DNA from: Brevibacillus brevis
Lineage (GTDB): Bacteria; Bacillota; Bacilli; Brevibacillales; Brevibacillaceae
NCBI RefSeq assembly: GCF_900637055.1
Contig: NZ_LR134338.1
Location: forward strand, 4,119,001-4,183,000
Direction of reading: 5' to 3'
DNA length: 64,000 nucleotides
Shown piece after piece: positions 53,625 through 60,285 of this stretch. Positions within the stretch are counted from its first letter, which is position 1. Each line of letters opens with the position of its first letter. The position numbers were made by a program, and so were the translations under genes. The notes beneath the pieces are model-generated. The model was not told the origin of the DNA, did not search any database, and saw nothing but the letters and a program-made list of their open reading frames with translations.

Positions 53625-53940
53625 TTATTGAACTAATCTGTAACTGAGCGTAGATCTGTCCAGTTTTGCTTCTCTTAGCTTAGCCGTAGGATTTTTTACA
53701 ATATGTCCTTCTTCAAATGCAAACCGAGACAGGGACCGTATAAACCGTATACGATGTCCCAAACTGCTTGGCTTTAACCGTCCGGACTGCTTTGCTAAAT
53801 ATTCTTTCAGTAAGACCAATGTCACTTCTCCGATGTTTAGGTTGCCAATCTCTCGAGTCAGCACCTTAAGCTGAAGGGAATACGCTTTTGAAGTGTGTGG
53901 ACTAAAACCCAGAATGCGTTTATCGGCCTCAACGACCAGA
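53625..53940 (-). pseudogene. Tyrosine recombinase, N-terminal remnant
   Basis: Leftward reading SLVVEADKRILGFSPHTSKA, then TREIGNLNIGEVTLVLLKEY and the core-binding helix HRIRFIRSLSRFAFEEGHIV, ending KLREAKLDRS and a stop. This is the SAM-like N-terminal domain of an XerC/phage integrase; the whole catalytic domain (Arg-His-Arg-Tyr) is missing and the 5' end has a stop in frame. A relic of another integration system within the element. Confidence 0.75.
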
Positions 53941-53966
53941 GATCAGTCATTTTCATAAAAATAAAC

Positions 53967-54011
53967 CCCTCCCAAGGCTAATTACTATTAGCTTCACTAT
54001 GTTTGGGAGGG
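53967..54011 (-). terminator. Terminator hairpin
   Basis: CCCTCCCAA and TTGGGAGGG are perfect complements. Read leftward it is followed by GTTTATTTTT and ends the gene at 54055-54531. Confidence 0.7.
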
Positions 54012-54050
54012 ATTAATCCATATTTCGAACCAATTTGTTGAACTAGTGAA

Positions 54051-54064
54051 CCCGTTAGTTGAAC
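54051..54064 (+). repeat. Short element repeat, copy 2
   Basis: CCCGTTAGTTGAAC, overlapping the stop end of the 54055-54531 gene. GTTGAAC recurs twice more within 40 bases. Confidence 0.55.
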
Positions 54065-54531
54065 GGTTTGGTTGAACTTAGTAGTTGATTTTGTTGGTCT
54101 AATCGCTTTAATGCGTCATTGACTACTTCTTTTGAAAAGTTTTTCACAATTACCTGATTCTCTATTAAGAAAACATTATCGTCCATGTTCCGCTCAATGT
54201 AATCCAACAATCCAGCCTTAGTGCAAAGGGAACACCATCTCTTGTCACCTTCACTAAAAGTGACTGTGACCTCAATATGTTCTAAAGATTCTTCACTTGA
54301 ATCTTGAATCGGATCGTCAAATGTCCAGTTAACTAATACTGGTACACTACTCCCGTCAGGTACGAAATAATACTTTCTAAACCATCTTGCTCGGTTATTG
54401 TCACCAACAACCCTTATCTGTTCTTTTTCTTCGTCCTCAGCTAAAACTTCGTAATGCTTACCACGTGTCAGAGCTGCAAAATAAAGCCCCACATCGTTGC
54501 AAATTACTATCGTTCTTTTGTTGTCTGCCAC
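54055..54531 (-). CDS. Hypothetical protein, 158 aa
   Basis: Not recognised. It begins MADNKRTIVICNDVGLYFAA, contains GKHYEVLAEDEEKEQIRVVG, an SH3-like strand pattern, and a CSLC pair in RWCSLCTKAGLLDYIER. The protein is acidic and soluble. It is the gene next to the recombinase inside the sigK element, on the same strand, and has its own terminator. Coding is supported by length and composition; no function can be assigned. Confidence 0.6.
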   Translation of the reverse strand: MADNKRTIVICNDVGLYFAALTRGKHYEVLAEDEEKEQIRVVGDNNRARWFRKYYFVPDGSSVPVLVNWTFDDPIQDSSEESLEHIEVTVTFSEGDKRWCSLCTKAGLLDYIERNMDDNVFLIENQVIVKNFSKEVVNDALKRLDQQNQLLSSTKPFN

Positions 54532-54610
54532 CTTCGTTCACACCACCTGTTTCCCAATGACAATACATCAATATATAAAAATCATTATACATTAATGTTG
54601 TGCTAAACTG

Positions 54611-54624
54611 CCCGTTAGCTTAAC
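54611..54624 (+). repeat. Short element repeat, copy 3
   Basis: CCCGTTAGCTTAAC in the gap between the recombinase and the upstream hypothetical gene. Confidence 0.55.
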
Positions 54625-54700
54625 ACCGTCGCCAGTCTATCACTCTATTTTCCGGTCAAACACTTAATTTTTCAGTCCACAACTTTATTTACTCAGGACA

Positions 54701-56200
54701 TTAGAACGTGTATATCTCCACACTCTCTTCGAAAACTCTTACTTCCCTTACCACATGTCGGATCAGCTCTTTTTTATCCTCAAAGGTTAGCTGATCCTGA
54801 GCTTTTGATAAATAATATTCAGCAGCTTCTTGAATCAAGTTGCGGCTGTACTCATAATCGACCTGCTGTTTTGTTTGATCCAGCAACTCGTTTAGACGCT
54901 GATTCAGTTTATCTTCCTTCTCCTTCAGTTCTTTCAGCTCTTGACGAACATCTTCTTCACCAATATCTTCTTCTCCAGACGCAAACAATTTAAGCAATCT
55001 CTTGCGTCCTGTTTTGGTTTTTTCGAGCTCCTTTTGCAGTCGCTCCAACTCCACTTGCTCAAATGGAGTTCCCACTTTTTCTTCCACTGCCACCGCAATC
55101 TCGTCAGGATTATTCAACCAGGATGCAACCGTTTCCCAAACCTGATTGTCCAATTGCTCACATCTTACACGACGACCGCATCCCTTATTTTTTGCACCTG
55201 CTGTATTCTTAACATCGGTATACTCAAATACATGCTGGCTCCAGTTTTTCGCTTTTCTGCCTGCCATCGTATTTCCACAGGACCCGCAACGAACTAGTCC
55301 GCTTAAGAGGTACTCGTTGAAACTCCGGCCTGCCCATCTTCTTCTGGATTCCTTTAGAAGTCGCTGGGCATGTTCAAATTTCACTTCGTCAATGATAGAT
55401 GGGCAGGGCAAGGATATCCACTCTTCCTTTGGGCGAATTTTCATGCGGACTTTCTCATCTGGCTGGCGAAACTGGTTACCCAGCATCCCTTCCGTATTCC
55501 ATTTATTTTGATAAAATCTCCCAACATATGCCTCATTCATCAGCATCTGTCGTACCACCTGACGATGCCATACACTGGCACCACGCTTTGTAGGGACCCC
55601 TTTTTTGGTTAAATAAACAGCTATCCCATTGATCCCTTGAACGAGCTCGTTGGGCTGAGTAAACAGATCAAATACAAGTCGTACTACTGCTGCCTCAGCT
55701 TCATTTATTACGATCTGCTCCTTCTCAGAATCATAACCGTACCCATATATTTGAAAGTCACGGAGAACGCGGCCTTGTCTTGCCTTTTCTCTTCTTCCAC
55801 GACTCATTCGTTCATTAATTTTAGCTTTTTCGAATTCTGCAATTGCTCCACGCATGCTGTAAAAGAGCTGTCCTTCTGGAGTCTTGGCATATTCGCCGTT
55901 TACGAACACAAGCTCTATCCCGCGTTTATCAAATTCATCTGTTATAAGCAACTGGTTCATTAGCTTTCGTGATAAACGGTCAGGGTCCAGACAAACAATT
56001 TTTGTAATGACTCCATCCTTCACATCTTGTCTTAGTCTTGAAAGAGCCGGCCGATCTAAGAACTCGCCGGATACATCATCTATGTACTCGGCGGCTTCAC
56101 TCGTCGCTGCTTTCTTCCTGCATTCCCTTAACTGATCGTCGAGGCTGAATCCGCTCTTGGCTTGTTCCTCTGTACTCACCCTGGCATATATTCCGATCAT
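54701..56200 (-). CDS. spoIVCA: Large serine recombinase, SpoIVCA-like
   Basis: Site-specific recombinase predicted to excise the sigK element in the mother cell. The 499-residue protein (B. subtilis SpoIVCA is about 500) has the N-terminal catalytic domain with nucleophile Ser in IYARVSTEEQ, conserved Arg residues in DPDRLSRKLMNQ, a recombinase domain (GYGYDSEKEQIVIN), a zinc ribbon with LVRCGSCGNTM and a later Cys, and a long coiled coil (about residues 375-450). GGAGGGAG precedes the ATG. The orientation matches the sigK halves. I found no convincing sigma-E promoter by eye. Confidence 0.95.
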   Translation of the reverse strand: MIGIYARVSTEEQAKSGFSLDDQLRECRKKAATSEAAEYIDDVSGEFLDRPALSRLRQDVKDGVITKIVCLDPDRLSRKLMNQLLITDEFDKRGIELVFVNGEYAKTPEGQLFYSMRGAIAEFEKAKINERMSRGRREKARQGRVLRDFQIYGYGYDSEKEQIVINEAEAAVVRLVFDLFTQPNELVQGINGIAVYLTKKGVPTKRGASVWHRQVVRQMLMNEAYVGRFYQNKWNTEGMLGNQFRQPDEKVRMKIRPKEEWISLPCPSIIDEVKFEHAQRLLKESRRRWAGRSFNEYLLSGLVRCGSCGNTMAGRKAKNWSQHVFEYTDVKNTAGAKNKGCGRRVRCEQLDNQVWETVASWLNNPDEIAVAVEEKVGTPFEQVELERLQKELEKTKTGRKRLLKLFASGEEDIGEEDVRQELKELKEKEDKLNQRLNELLDQTKQQVDYEYSRNLIQEAAEYYLSKAQDQLTFEDKKELIRHVVREVRVFEESVEIYTF

Positions 56201-56357
56201 ACGGCTTCTCCCTCCTGTATTTTCCTAATAGATACTGATAACAGGCGGAACGAATACTGTCAGTAGAACTGCCCGGTATAATCTTTACATGCACCGTTCA
56301 TCCCCTCCTGTCGAGAAGATATGCGCGAACGGCTTGTCAAAAGTAGTGAGGAAACAT

Positions 56358-56392
56358 GAAAAACCCGTCTCCTTAAAATTGAGACGGGTTCT
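56358..56392 (-). terminator. Terminator of the WGxxGxxG gene
   Basis: AACCCGTCTC pairs with GAGACGGGTT; read leftward it is followed by TTTTC. Confidence 0.85.
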
Positions 56393-56401
56393 TAATTGTG
56401 G

Positions 56402-56713
56402 TTACTTCTGGGGATTTCGTTCCCTATTTCTCCCCCTCAAACCAGCAAGACCAACTAATCCAAGCAAACCTATCCATTCCCAGTCTGAATCAGTATCTGC
56501 TGCTGTGGTTCTGTACGCATTGTTATTGATACCTGTGTTAGCTGGCGCCCCATTTCCTGTTACGCCTACACCCGTATTGCCCGTCATATTATTTGGGGTG
56601 TTTATTCCTCCTGTGTTCCCCGCACCTATGGTACCACCAGCCTCAGCGGATGCAGTTACGCTCATTGTTACAGTTAGCATGAAAGCCAACATAATTGCGT
56701 TCAACTTTTTCAA
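56402..56713 (-). CDS. WGxxGxxG-type secreted or membrane protein
   Basis: 103 residues. Signal peptide (MKKLNAIMLAFMLTVTMSVT to ASA-EA), then a Gly/Thr/Asn-rich stretch with TGNTGVGVTGNG, and a C-terminal hydrophobic segment WEWIGLLGLVGLAGLRGRNR, the WGxxGxxG domain ending in Arg residues. Such C-terminal segments act as membrane or sorting tags in Firmicutes. It is cargo of the sigK element, 200 bases from the recombinase start. Confidence 0.8.
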   Translation of the reverse strand: MKKLNAIMLAFMLTVTMSVTASAEAGGTIGAGNTGGINTPNNMTGNTGVGVTGNGAPANTGINNNAYRTTAADTDSDWEWIGLLGLVGLAGLRGRNRERNPQK

Positions 56714-56838
56714 CTTGAAGACCCCCTACCTGTATTCTTTTACTCCATGTAATATTATCAATCTGAGAAAAATTATTCAGACCACCGCACTTATTAATCA
56801 GAAAAGGTTTGCACCCTTATTTGTTATACAAATAATAA

Positions 56839-56861
56839 CCCCCCTCTGTAAAAGAGGGGGG
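56839..56861 (-). terminator. Leftward terminator
   Basis: CCCCCCTC and GAGGGGGG are perfect complements; read leftward they are followed by TTATTATTTG. Confidence 0.6.
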
Positions 56862-56976
56862 CGTGAAGTGGGACCATTGGTATAACGTTACTTTGCTCTC
56901 ATAACGATAATTCTATCCAAAGAAACACTTTGCAGACAAAATGAAATCTACAAATACTGGTAAGCGGCCTCATACT

Positions 56977-57003
56977 AAAAAATCCCCGACGAATATGTCG
57001 AGG
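56977..57003 (-). terminator. Leftward terminator
   Basis: Read leftward, CCTCGAC pairs with GTCGGGG and is followed by ATTTTTT. Confidence 0.7.
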
Positions 57004-57081
57004 AGAAAATGTAAGGTTATTGGTCGTTGTATATATTGTAGTATATACGAACCGATATACTCAACAATCAGATACTTCCAA

Positions 57082-57290
57082 TTACTTTGTACCGCTTACG
57101 AGGTCCTCTACTTTGATCCAATCTACTGCCCAGTCGCTCACCAGCTTTCCTTACCGATTCGATTTCACGTACATCTCCCCGAAATCATCTTCATCCACAT
57201 CCTGGCGTTTAATGAGGTTTGCCATCTCTATTTTCGTGGAAGCCCAAGCCATCCTTCACGACCATACCGATCCAGGCATTCGGAGCTTTC
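57082..57290 (-). pseudogene. Multiply broken gene of unknown family
   Basis: Leftward reading in changing frames gives APNAWIGMVVKDGLGFHENR, then RQDVDEDDFGEMYVKSNR and KLVSDWAVDWIKVEDLVSG. The pieces fit one short hydrophilic protein disrupted by two or more shifts. A terminator follows. No family recognised. Confidence 0.45.
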
Positions 57291-57394
57291 TCTCATGCTC
57301 CCATCCAGTTTGTACAAGAAAAGATATTTACATTTTTTAGAAATAAATGTAAATTATACATGTGTTATCTACCAAATTTTAGGAGGTTTCGTTT

Positions 57395-57853
57395 ATGAAA
57401 TTAAAGAAATTGATTTCAACCATTGGACTTACGACCTGCCTACTTTCCATGTCATCTTCAGCATTCGCTATGGGCGATGCCAGAGAGCCTGATAGTCGGG
57501 ACTCACCGAATTATTTTCAAGGGATCATCGATAGTTTTGAGGGTACCATTGCAAAACAAGAATATGGAATGGATCAAGACTTCTTCAGATGGACGAACAA
57601 CACTGGTCAAGGAAAAACATTTTACATTAATTTCGACACCTATCAAAATCGTAGCCTAGACTATCAGATTTTTGAAATAGACCATAACGGTCAAGCCTAT
57701 CAAGTATTTAAAGATACGGGACGCGAAACCTGGTTTGTATATTTGCCTGCTAACGGTGATATACGAATAAAAGTGGGTGCTCAAGATGCAATAAGAGTTG
57801 ACCCCAATGTGAGATATATCATTTCCTTGAGTGAGCGTCCTTGGTGGAACTAA
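57395..57853 (+). CDS. Secreted hypothetical protein, 152 aa
   Basis: Has a signal peptide (MKLKKLISTIGLTTCLLSMS to AFA-MG) and a beta-rich mature part (EYGMDQDFFRWTNNTGQ, then FYINFDTYQNRSLDYQIFEI) resembling a small jelly-roll or PPC-like domain with repeated aromatic strands. AGGAGG lies nine bases before the ATG. It is cargo of the sigK element with its own terminator. Function unknown. Confidence 0.72.
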   Translation: MKLKKLISTIGLTTCLLSMSSSAFAMGDAREPDSRDSPNYFQGIIDSFEGTIAKQEYGMDQDFFRWTNNTGQGKTFYINFDTYQNRSLDYQIFEIDHNGQAYQVFKDTGRETWFVYLPANGDIRIKVGAQDAIRVDPNVRYIISLSERPWWN

Positions 57854-57869
57854 ATTTGGTATAAGATTT

Positions 57870-57915
57870 AGAGAGCTGCTTAAAAACGTGGTACAAGCAG
57901 CTCTCTACATTTTTC
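57870..57915 (+). terminator. Terminator after the secreted hypothetical gene
   Basis: AGAGAGCTGCTT pairs with AAGCAGCTCTCT, followed by ACATTTTT. Confidence 0.8.
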
Positions 57916-58229
57916 GTTTTGATGCTGTCGTGGTGGTTGATTCCGCAAATCCGCATCTTTTTCAGGTCCTTATCCTAAATCATGAAGCTTTATTACTCCG
58001 TTTCGTTTTCCGACCTCCCCCGTTAAAGAACACTGGCATACCACTCTGATAAACTTGTCCCACATCCCAACACTTGGTGAGATTTTTTTGCTTGGGTAAT
58101 TGAACAGATCATTACTTATTTTAGCTAGTTTTTTACGTCCATTTTTGTCACTAGAGAACACTCGTCCAGTCAAAAGGCAAATTTTGTTAATACCATATTT
58201 TAGATCCATCATAAAGGAGGAAATATCCC
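57916..58229. other. Intergenic stretch before the Cys-rich peptide gene
   Basis: No gene I can support. A leftward frame (57970-58212) lacks a ribosome site. The stretch should contain the promoter of the peptide gene, but I see no clear boxes. Confidence 0.4.
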
Positions 58230-58388
58230 TTGAAAAAGAAGAAATCTAATTCTAAGAAATTCAAGAAAGTAAAAGGGCAATTGGTTCAACATTCCTCTCA
58301 CTATCCATCTCAATTTGGAGGAGGTTGTAGGTATATTTGCACGCGCTATGGGTGTGGTTGGTGGTGTCCAGATCCCCCCGTAATGTAA
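58230..58388 (+). CDS. Cys-rich 52-aa peptide, RiPP- or coat-like
   Basis: Too short for routine gene calling, but AAAGGAGG lies nine bases before TTG 58230 and a small hairpin follows the stop. The N-terminal 32 residues are very basic and Ser/Gln-rich (KKKKSNSKKFKKVKG) and end in GGG; the C-terminal part has four Cys spaced C-x3-C-x4-C-x3-C with Tyr and Trp between them, then PDPPVM. A double-glycine-like junction before a Cys-rich core suggests a secreted or modified peptide, or a small spore protein. It is the last rightward gene of the sigK element. Confidence 0.6.
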   Translation: MKKKKSNSKKFKKVKGQLVQHSSHYPSQFGGGCRYICTRYGCGWWCPDPPVM

Positions 58389-58503
58389 CTTCTTCCCTTG
58401 CCGATGCGGCAGAGGCCTTTATTTATCAAAATGAGGTTCCAATGACACTCTGTTCAGCCTGATTGTTCACTAGCACGTAGAACATTTTGCTGTATCTTCT
58501 AAA

Positions 58504-58863
58504 TCACCCTTTTGACTTTAACATCTCATTCTCAATACAACGTGCAGCATACGTAGCCAGCTTGGTGCCCTTATCCACCTGATAACTCTCGATTGCTTTG
58601 ATCAAGCCGATGGTACCGATGGAAATCAGATCTTCACTGTCCTCACCCGTGTTCTCGAATTTCTTCACAATATGTGCCACCAAACGCAAATTGTGCTCAA
58701 TCAGCTTGTTGCGGGCGTAAGGGTCGCCTTTGGCCATGAGTCGGAGGTACTTTTCTTCTTCGGTGTCCTGAAGCGGTTGCGGGAAGGCATTGTTCTTGAC
58801 ATAAGCCACAAAAACAAGAAGTTCTTTAAAAACAAGGGAAAGCGCCGCGATAATGCTGGACAT
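58504..58863 (-). CDS. spoIVCB: N-terminal half of pro-sigma-K (spoIVCB-like)
   Basis: Encodes the pro-sequence and sigma region 2 of the late mother-cell sigma factor. ATG 58863 has GGAGGT seven bases upstream and starts a hydrophobic 20-residue pro-peptide (MSSIIAALSLVFKELLVFVA) before YVKNNAFPQPL, as removed by SpoIVFB in B. subtilis. Region 2 follows: NLRLVAHIVKKFENTG, EDLISIGTIGLIKAIESY and ATYAARCIENE. Then the frame passes into the element (MLKSKG, stop). Recombination at TGA 58528-58526 replaces this tail with ILMHLR from 51172. Confidence 0.95.
   Translation of the reverse strand: MSSIIAALSLVFKELLVFVAYVKNNAFPQPLQDTEEEKYLRLMAKGDPYARNKLIEHNLRLVAHIVKKFENTGEDSEDLISIGTIGLIKAIESYQVDKGTKLATYAARCIENEMLKSKG
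58507..58535. other. Right attachment site of the sigK element
   Basis: CCCTTTTGAC (58507-58516), nine bases, then core TCA (58526-58528) at the end of the N-terminal sigK half. Inverted counterpart of 51170-51190. Confidence 0.75.
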
Positions 58864-59068
58864 GGCTGCCACCTCCACGTCTGGAATAGCTTACTTCTAT
58901 CCTTATGTAGGCGGTCGCCTATGCGTGCCTGTACGCAGGGAGTTGTTGTCGATTAATTCAAGGTTGCTTGTATGGTAAAGGATTCACATTTGTACATATG
59001 GATGGAAATTTAGAAAAAATGAGATATTTTGGTAAAATGGACAAAACGAATGATTGGAGCGATCACCC

Positions 59069-59266
59069 ATGGTAGAATTTGGCGCTGTGTCGATCGAATG
59101 GGGTACTGTACTCATTCGGTTCTTTATCTTCTTCATGCCTTTAGCACTTGTCATTGCTTGCTGCTTGTTCATTCTAAAACGCACGGCAACCAAGCAAAAA
59201 GCCATCGACGAGCTGGAAAAACGCGTCGCAGCACTCGAACAACAAATAAAGCGTCCGAAATCGTAA
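59069..59266 (+). CDS. Small membrane protein with coiled coil, 65 aa
   Basis: One hydrophobic helix (about residues 13-36: IRFFIFFMPLALVIACCLFI) followed by a short Lys-rich coiled coil (KAIDELEKRVAALEQQI). GGAG lies nine bases before ATG 59069. A GC-rich hairpin follows the stop. Small single-pass proteins of this kind are common in Bacillales without assigned role. Confidence 0.7.
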   Translation: MVEFGAVSIEWGTVLIRFFIFFMPLALVIACCLFILKRTATKQKAIDELEKRVAALEQQIKRPKS

Positions 59267-59277
59267 CGGACGCTTGC
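59247..59277 (+). terminator. Probable terminator
   Basis: AAGCGTCCG pairs with CGGACGCTT, overlapping the stop codon; only a short T-rich stretch follows. Confidence 0.5.
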
Positions 59278-59289
59278 TTACCTTTTCCC

Positions 59290-59760
59290 CTATTCAAATA
59301 AAGCCATCATCTCTTCGTCTTCTCTCTGGCGTGCTATATCGTATGGTGTTTGCCCCTCCATGTCCTTTTTGTTAGGATTCGCACCTTTTGCCAGCAGCAG
59401 CTCTACCACATCCAAACGCTCCTCGCCATCCGATACTTGTGTGTGCAGCGGGGTACTTCCATCATGAGCGCTGGCATGTATGTCTGCACCGTGCGCGATG
59501 AGCGCCTCTGCAACCTCTGGATAGAGCGCGATATGCAACGGGGTAATCCCCTCATCGTTTTTCGCATGGACATCTGCTCCCTGTTCGACCAAATACGTAA
59601 TGAGATCAACATCGTCCGTCATTACCGCTCCATGCAGGAGGGAAAACTCATACTCATCCTTTTCATGCAGCAATTCCGGCTGTTTCGTGACGATCTTTTT
59701 TACGAGCTCAATGTCTCCTATTTCAGCTGCATCATATAAATCTGCGAAATGGTAAGCCAT
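59290..59760 (-). CDS. Ankyrin-repeat protein
   Basis: 156 residues made of about four ankyrin repeats: FADLYDAAEIGDIELVKKIV, then SLLHGAVMTDDVDLITYLVE, EGITPLHIALYPEVAEALIA and DGSTPLHTQVSDGEERLDVV. ATG 59760 is preceded by AGGAGAG. Ankyrin proteins of this size occur in bacterial toxin-immunity loci, and this one follows two immunity-type genes on the same strand. It could bind a toxin or another protein. Confidence 0.87.
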   Translation of the reverse strand: MAYHFADLYDAAEIGDIELVKKIVTKQPELLHEKDEYEFSLLHGAVMTDDVDLITYLVEQGADVHAKNDEGITPLHIALYPEVAEALIAHGADIHASAHDGSTPLHTQVSDGEERLDVVELLLAKGANPNKKDMEGQTPYDIARQREDEEMMALFE

Positions 59761-59797
59761 ATAGGTCTCTCCTATCTTATGTATTCCTCCCTGCTCC

Positions 59798-60226
59798 TTA
59801 CCGCTCCTCTGTCTCAAATACAAGTTTGGCAAGCAGGACCAGCGGTGAATCTTTTACTTGCCCGCCCTCAGTGAGATCGAACAATTTTTCGTTAATCGGA
59901 CCGTAGCGTGATTCATTGCCGTACAGCAAAATCACATGTGGGTACTTGCCAATCTCCTCGGTTAGCTGTTTGGGCCATTCTTTTCTATCGAGTGTTGCAT
60001 TCATCGCATATTCATTTTCCAAATACGTCAAAAAGTCCGCTCTGGCCTCTGCATCCTGTACCTCATGCACTTCAAAAAAGTCCTCGTCCACCCATTCAAG
60101 GCCCGACGCTGTTAAAAAGCCAGATGGTATCACATCCCCGTCCTCATCGTAAACGGGAGTCAGAAAATCCGCTAGATCATCAGAAGACTGCAAGGTTGTT
60201 CCCCATACCGTTACCACATTTCTCAT
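59798..60226 (-). CDS. Imm22-like immunity protein
   Basis: 142 residues, acidic, beginning MRNVVTVWGTTLQSSDDLAD with a central EWVDEDFFEVHEVQDAEARA. The N-terminal V-x-x-W-G-T and the overall length fit immunity protein family 22, which neutralises polymorphic toxins, though I cannot confirm it by search. AGGGGGAAAG precedes ATG 60226. It lies between SUKH and ankyrin genes. Confidence 0.55.
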   Translation of the reverse strand: MRNVVTVWGTTLQSSDDLADFLTPVYDEDGDVIPSGFLTASGLEWVDEDFFEVHEVQDAEARADFLTYLENEYAMNATLDRKEWPKQLTEEIGKYPHVILLYGNESRYGPINEKLFDLTEGGQVKDSPLVLLAKLVFETEER

Positions 60227-60285
60227 TGTCTTTCCCCCTCGCTCCCAAACTTTTATGAGGTCTGGATGACTCCGCGAACATTCGT

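Larger units (their letters stand above)
56714..57080. other. Intergenic stretch with two leftward terminators
   Basis: No convincing gene. Two hairpins that read as terminators leftward (56839-56861 and 56977-57003) show that transcription from the right formerly or still enters here. Confidence 0.5.
51173..58528. mobile_element. Skin-type sigK intervening element, 7,356 bp
   Basis: DNA that interrupts sigK and carries a SpoIVCA-like large serine recombinase. Removal between the two TGA cores restores a continuous sigK frame of 236 codons from ATG 58863. Cargo includes a streptothricin-acetyltransferase-like gene, SnoaL-like and LysR genes, small secreted proteins, a Cys-rich peptide and a tyrosine-recombinase remnant. 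Functionally it matches the B. subtilis skin element but it is far smaller (skin is about 48 kb) and shares none of its prophage genes. Developmental excision is inferred, not shown. Confidence 0.9.

Noticed and set aside
56289..56885. Rightward frame across the WGxxGxxG gene
   Set aside because: The leftward gene has a signal peptide, a known C-terminal motif and a terminator; the rightward frame has none.
56941..57492. Rightward 183-codon frame before the secreted hypothetical gene
   Set aside because: It overlaps the signal-peptide gene at 57395 in another frame and runs through leftward terminators; no ribosome site.
57970..58212. Leftward 80-codon frame in the sigK element
   Set aside because: Lys-rich and protein-like, but no ribosome site and its start region coincides with the strong rightward ribosome site of the Cys-rich peptide gene.
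58967..58974. CATACAAG upstream of sigK as a sigma-E -10 box
   Set aside because: The -10 is plausible, but no matching -35 element is at the right distance, so I do not list it as a promoter.
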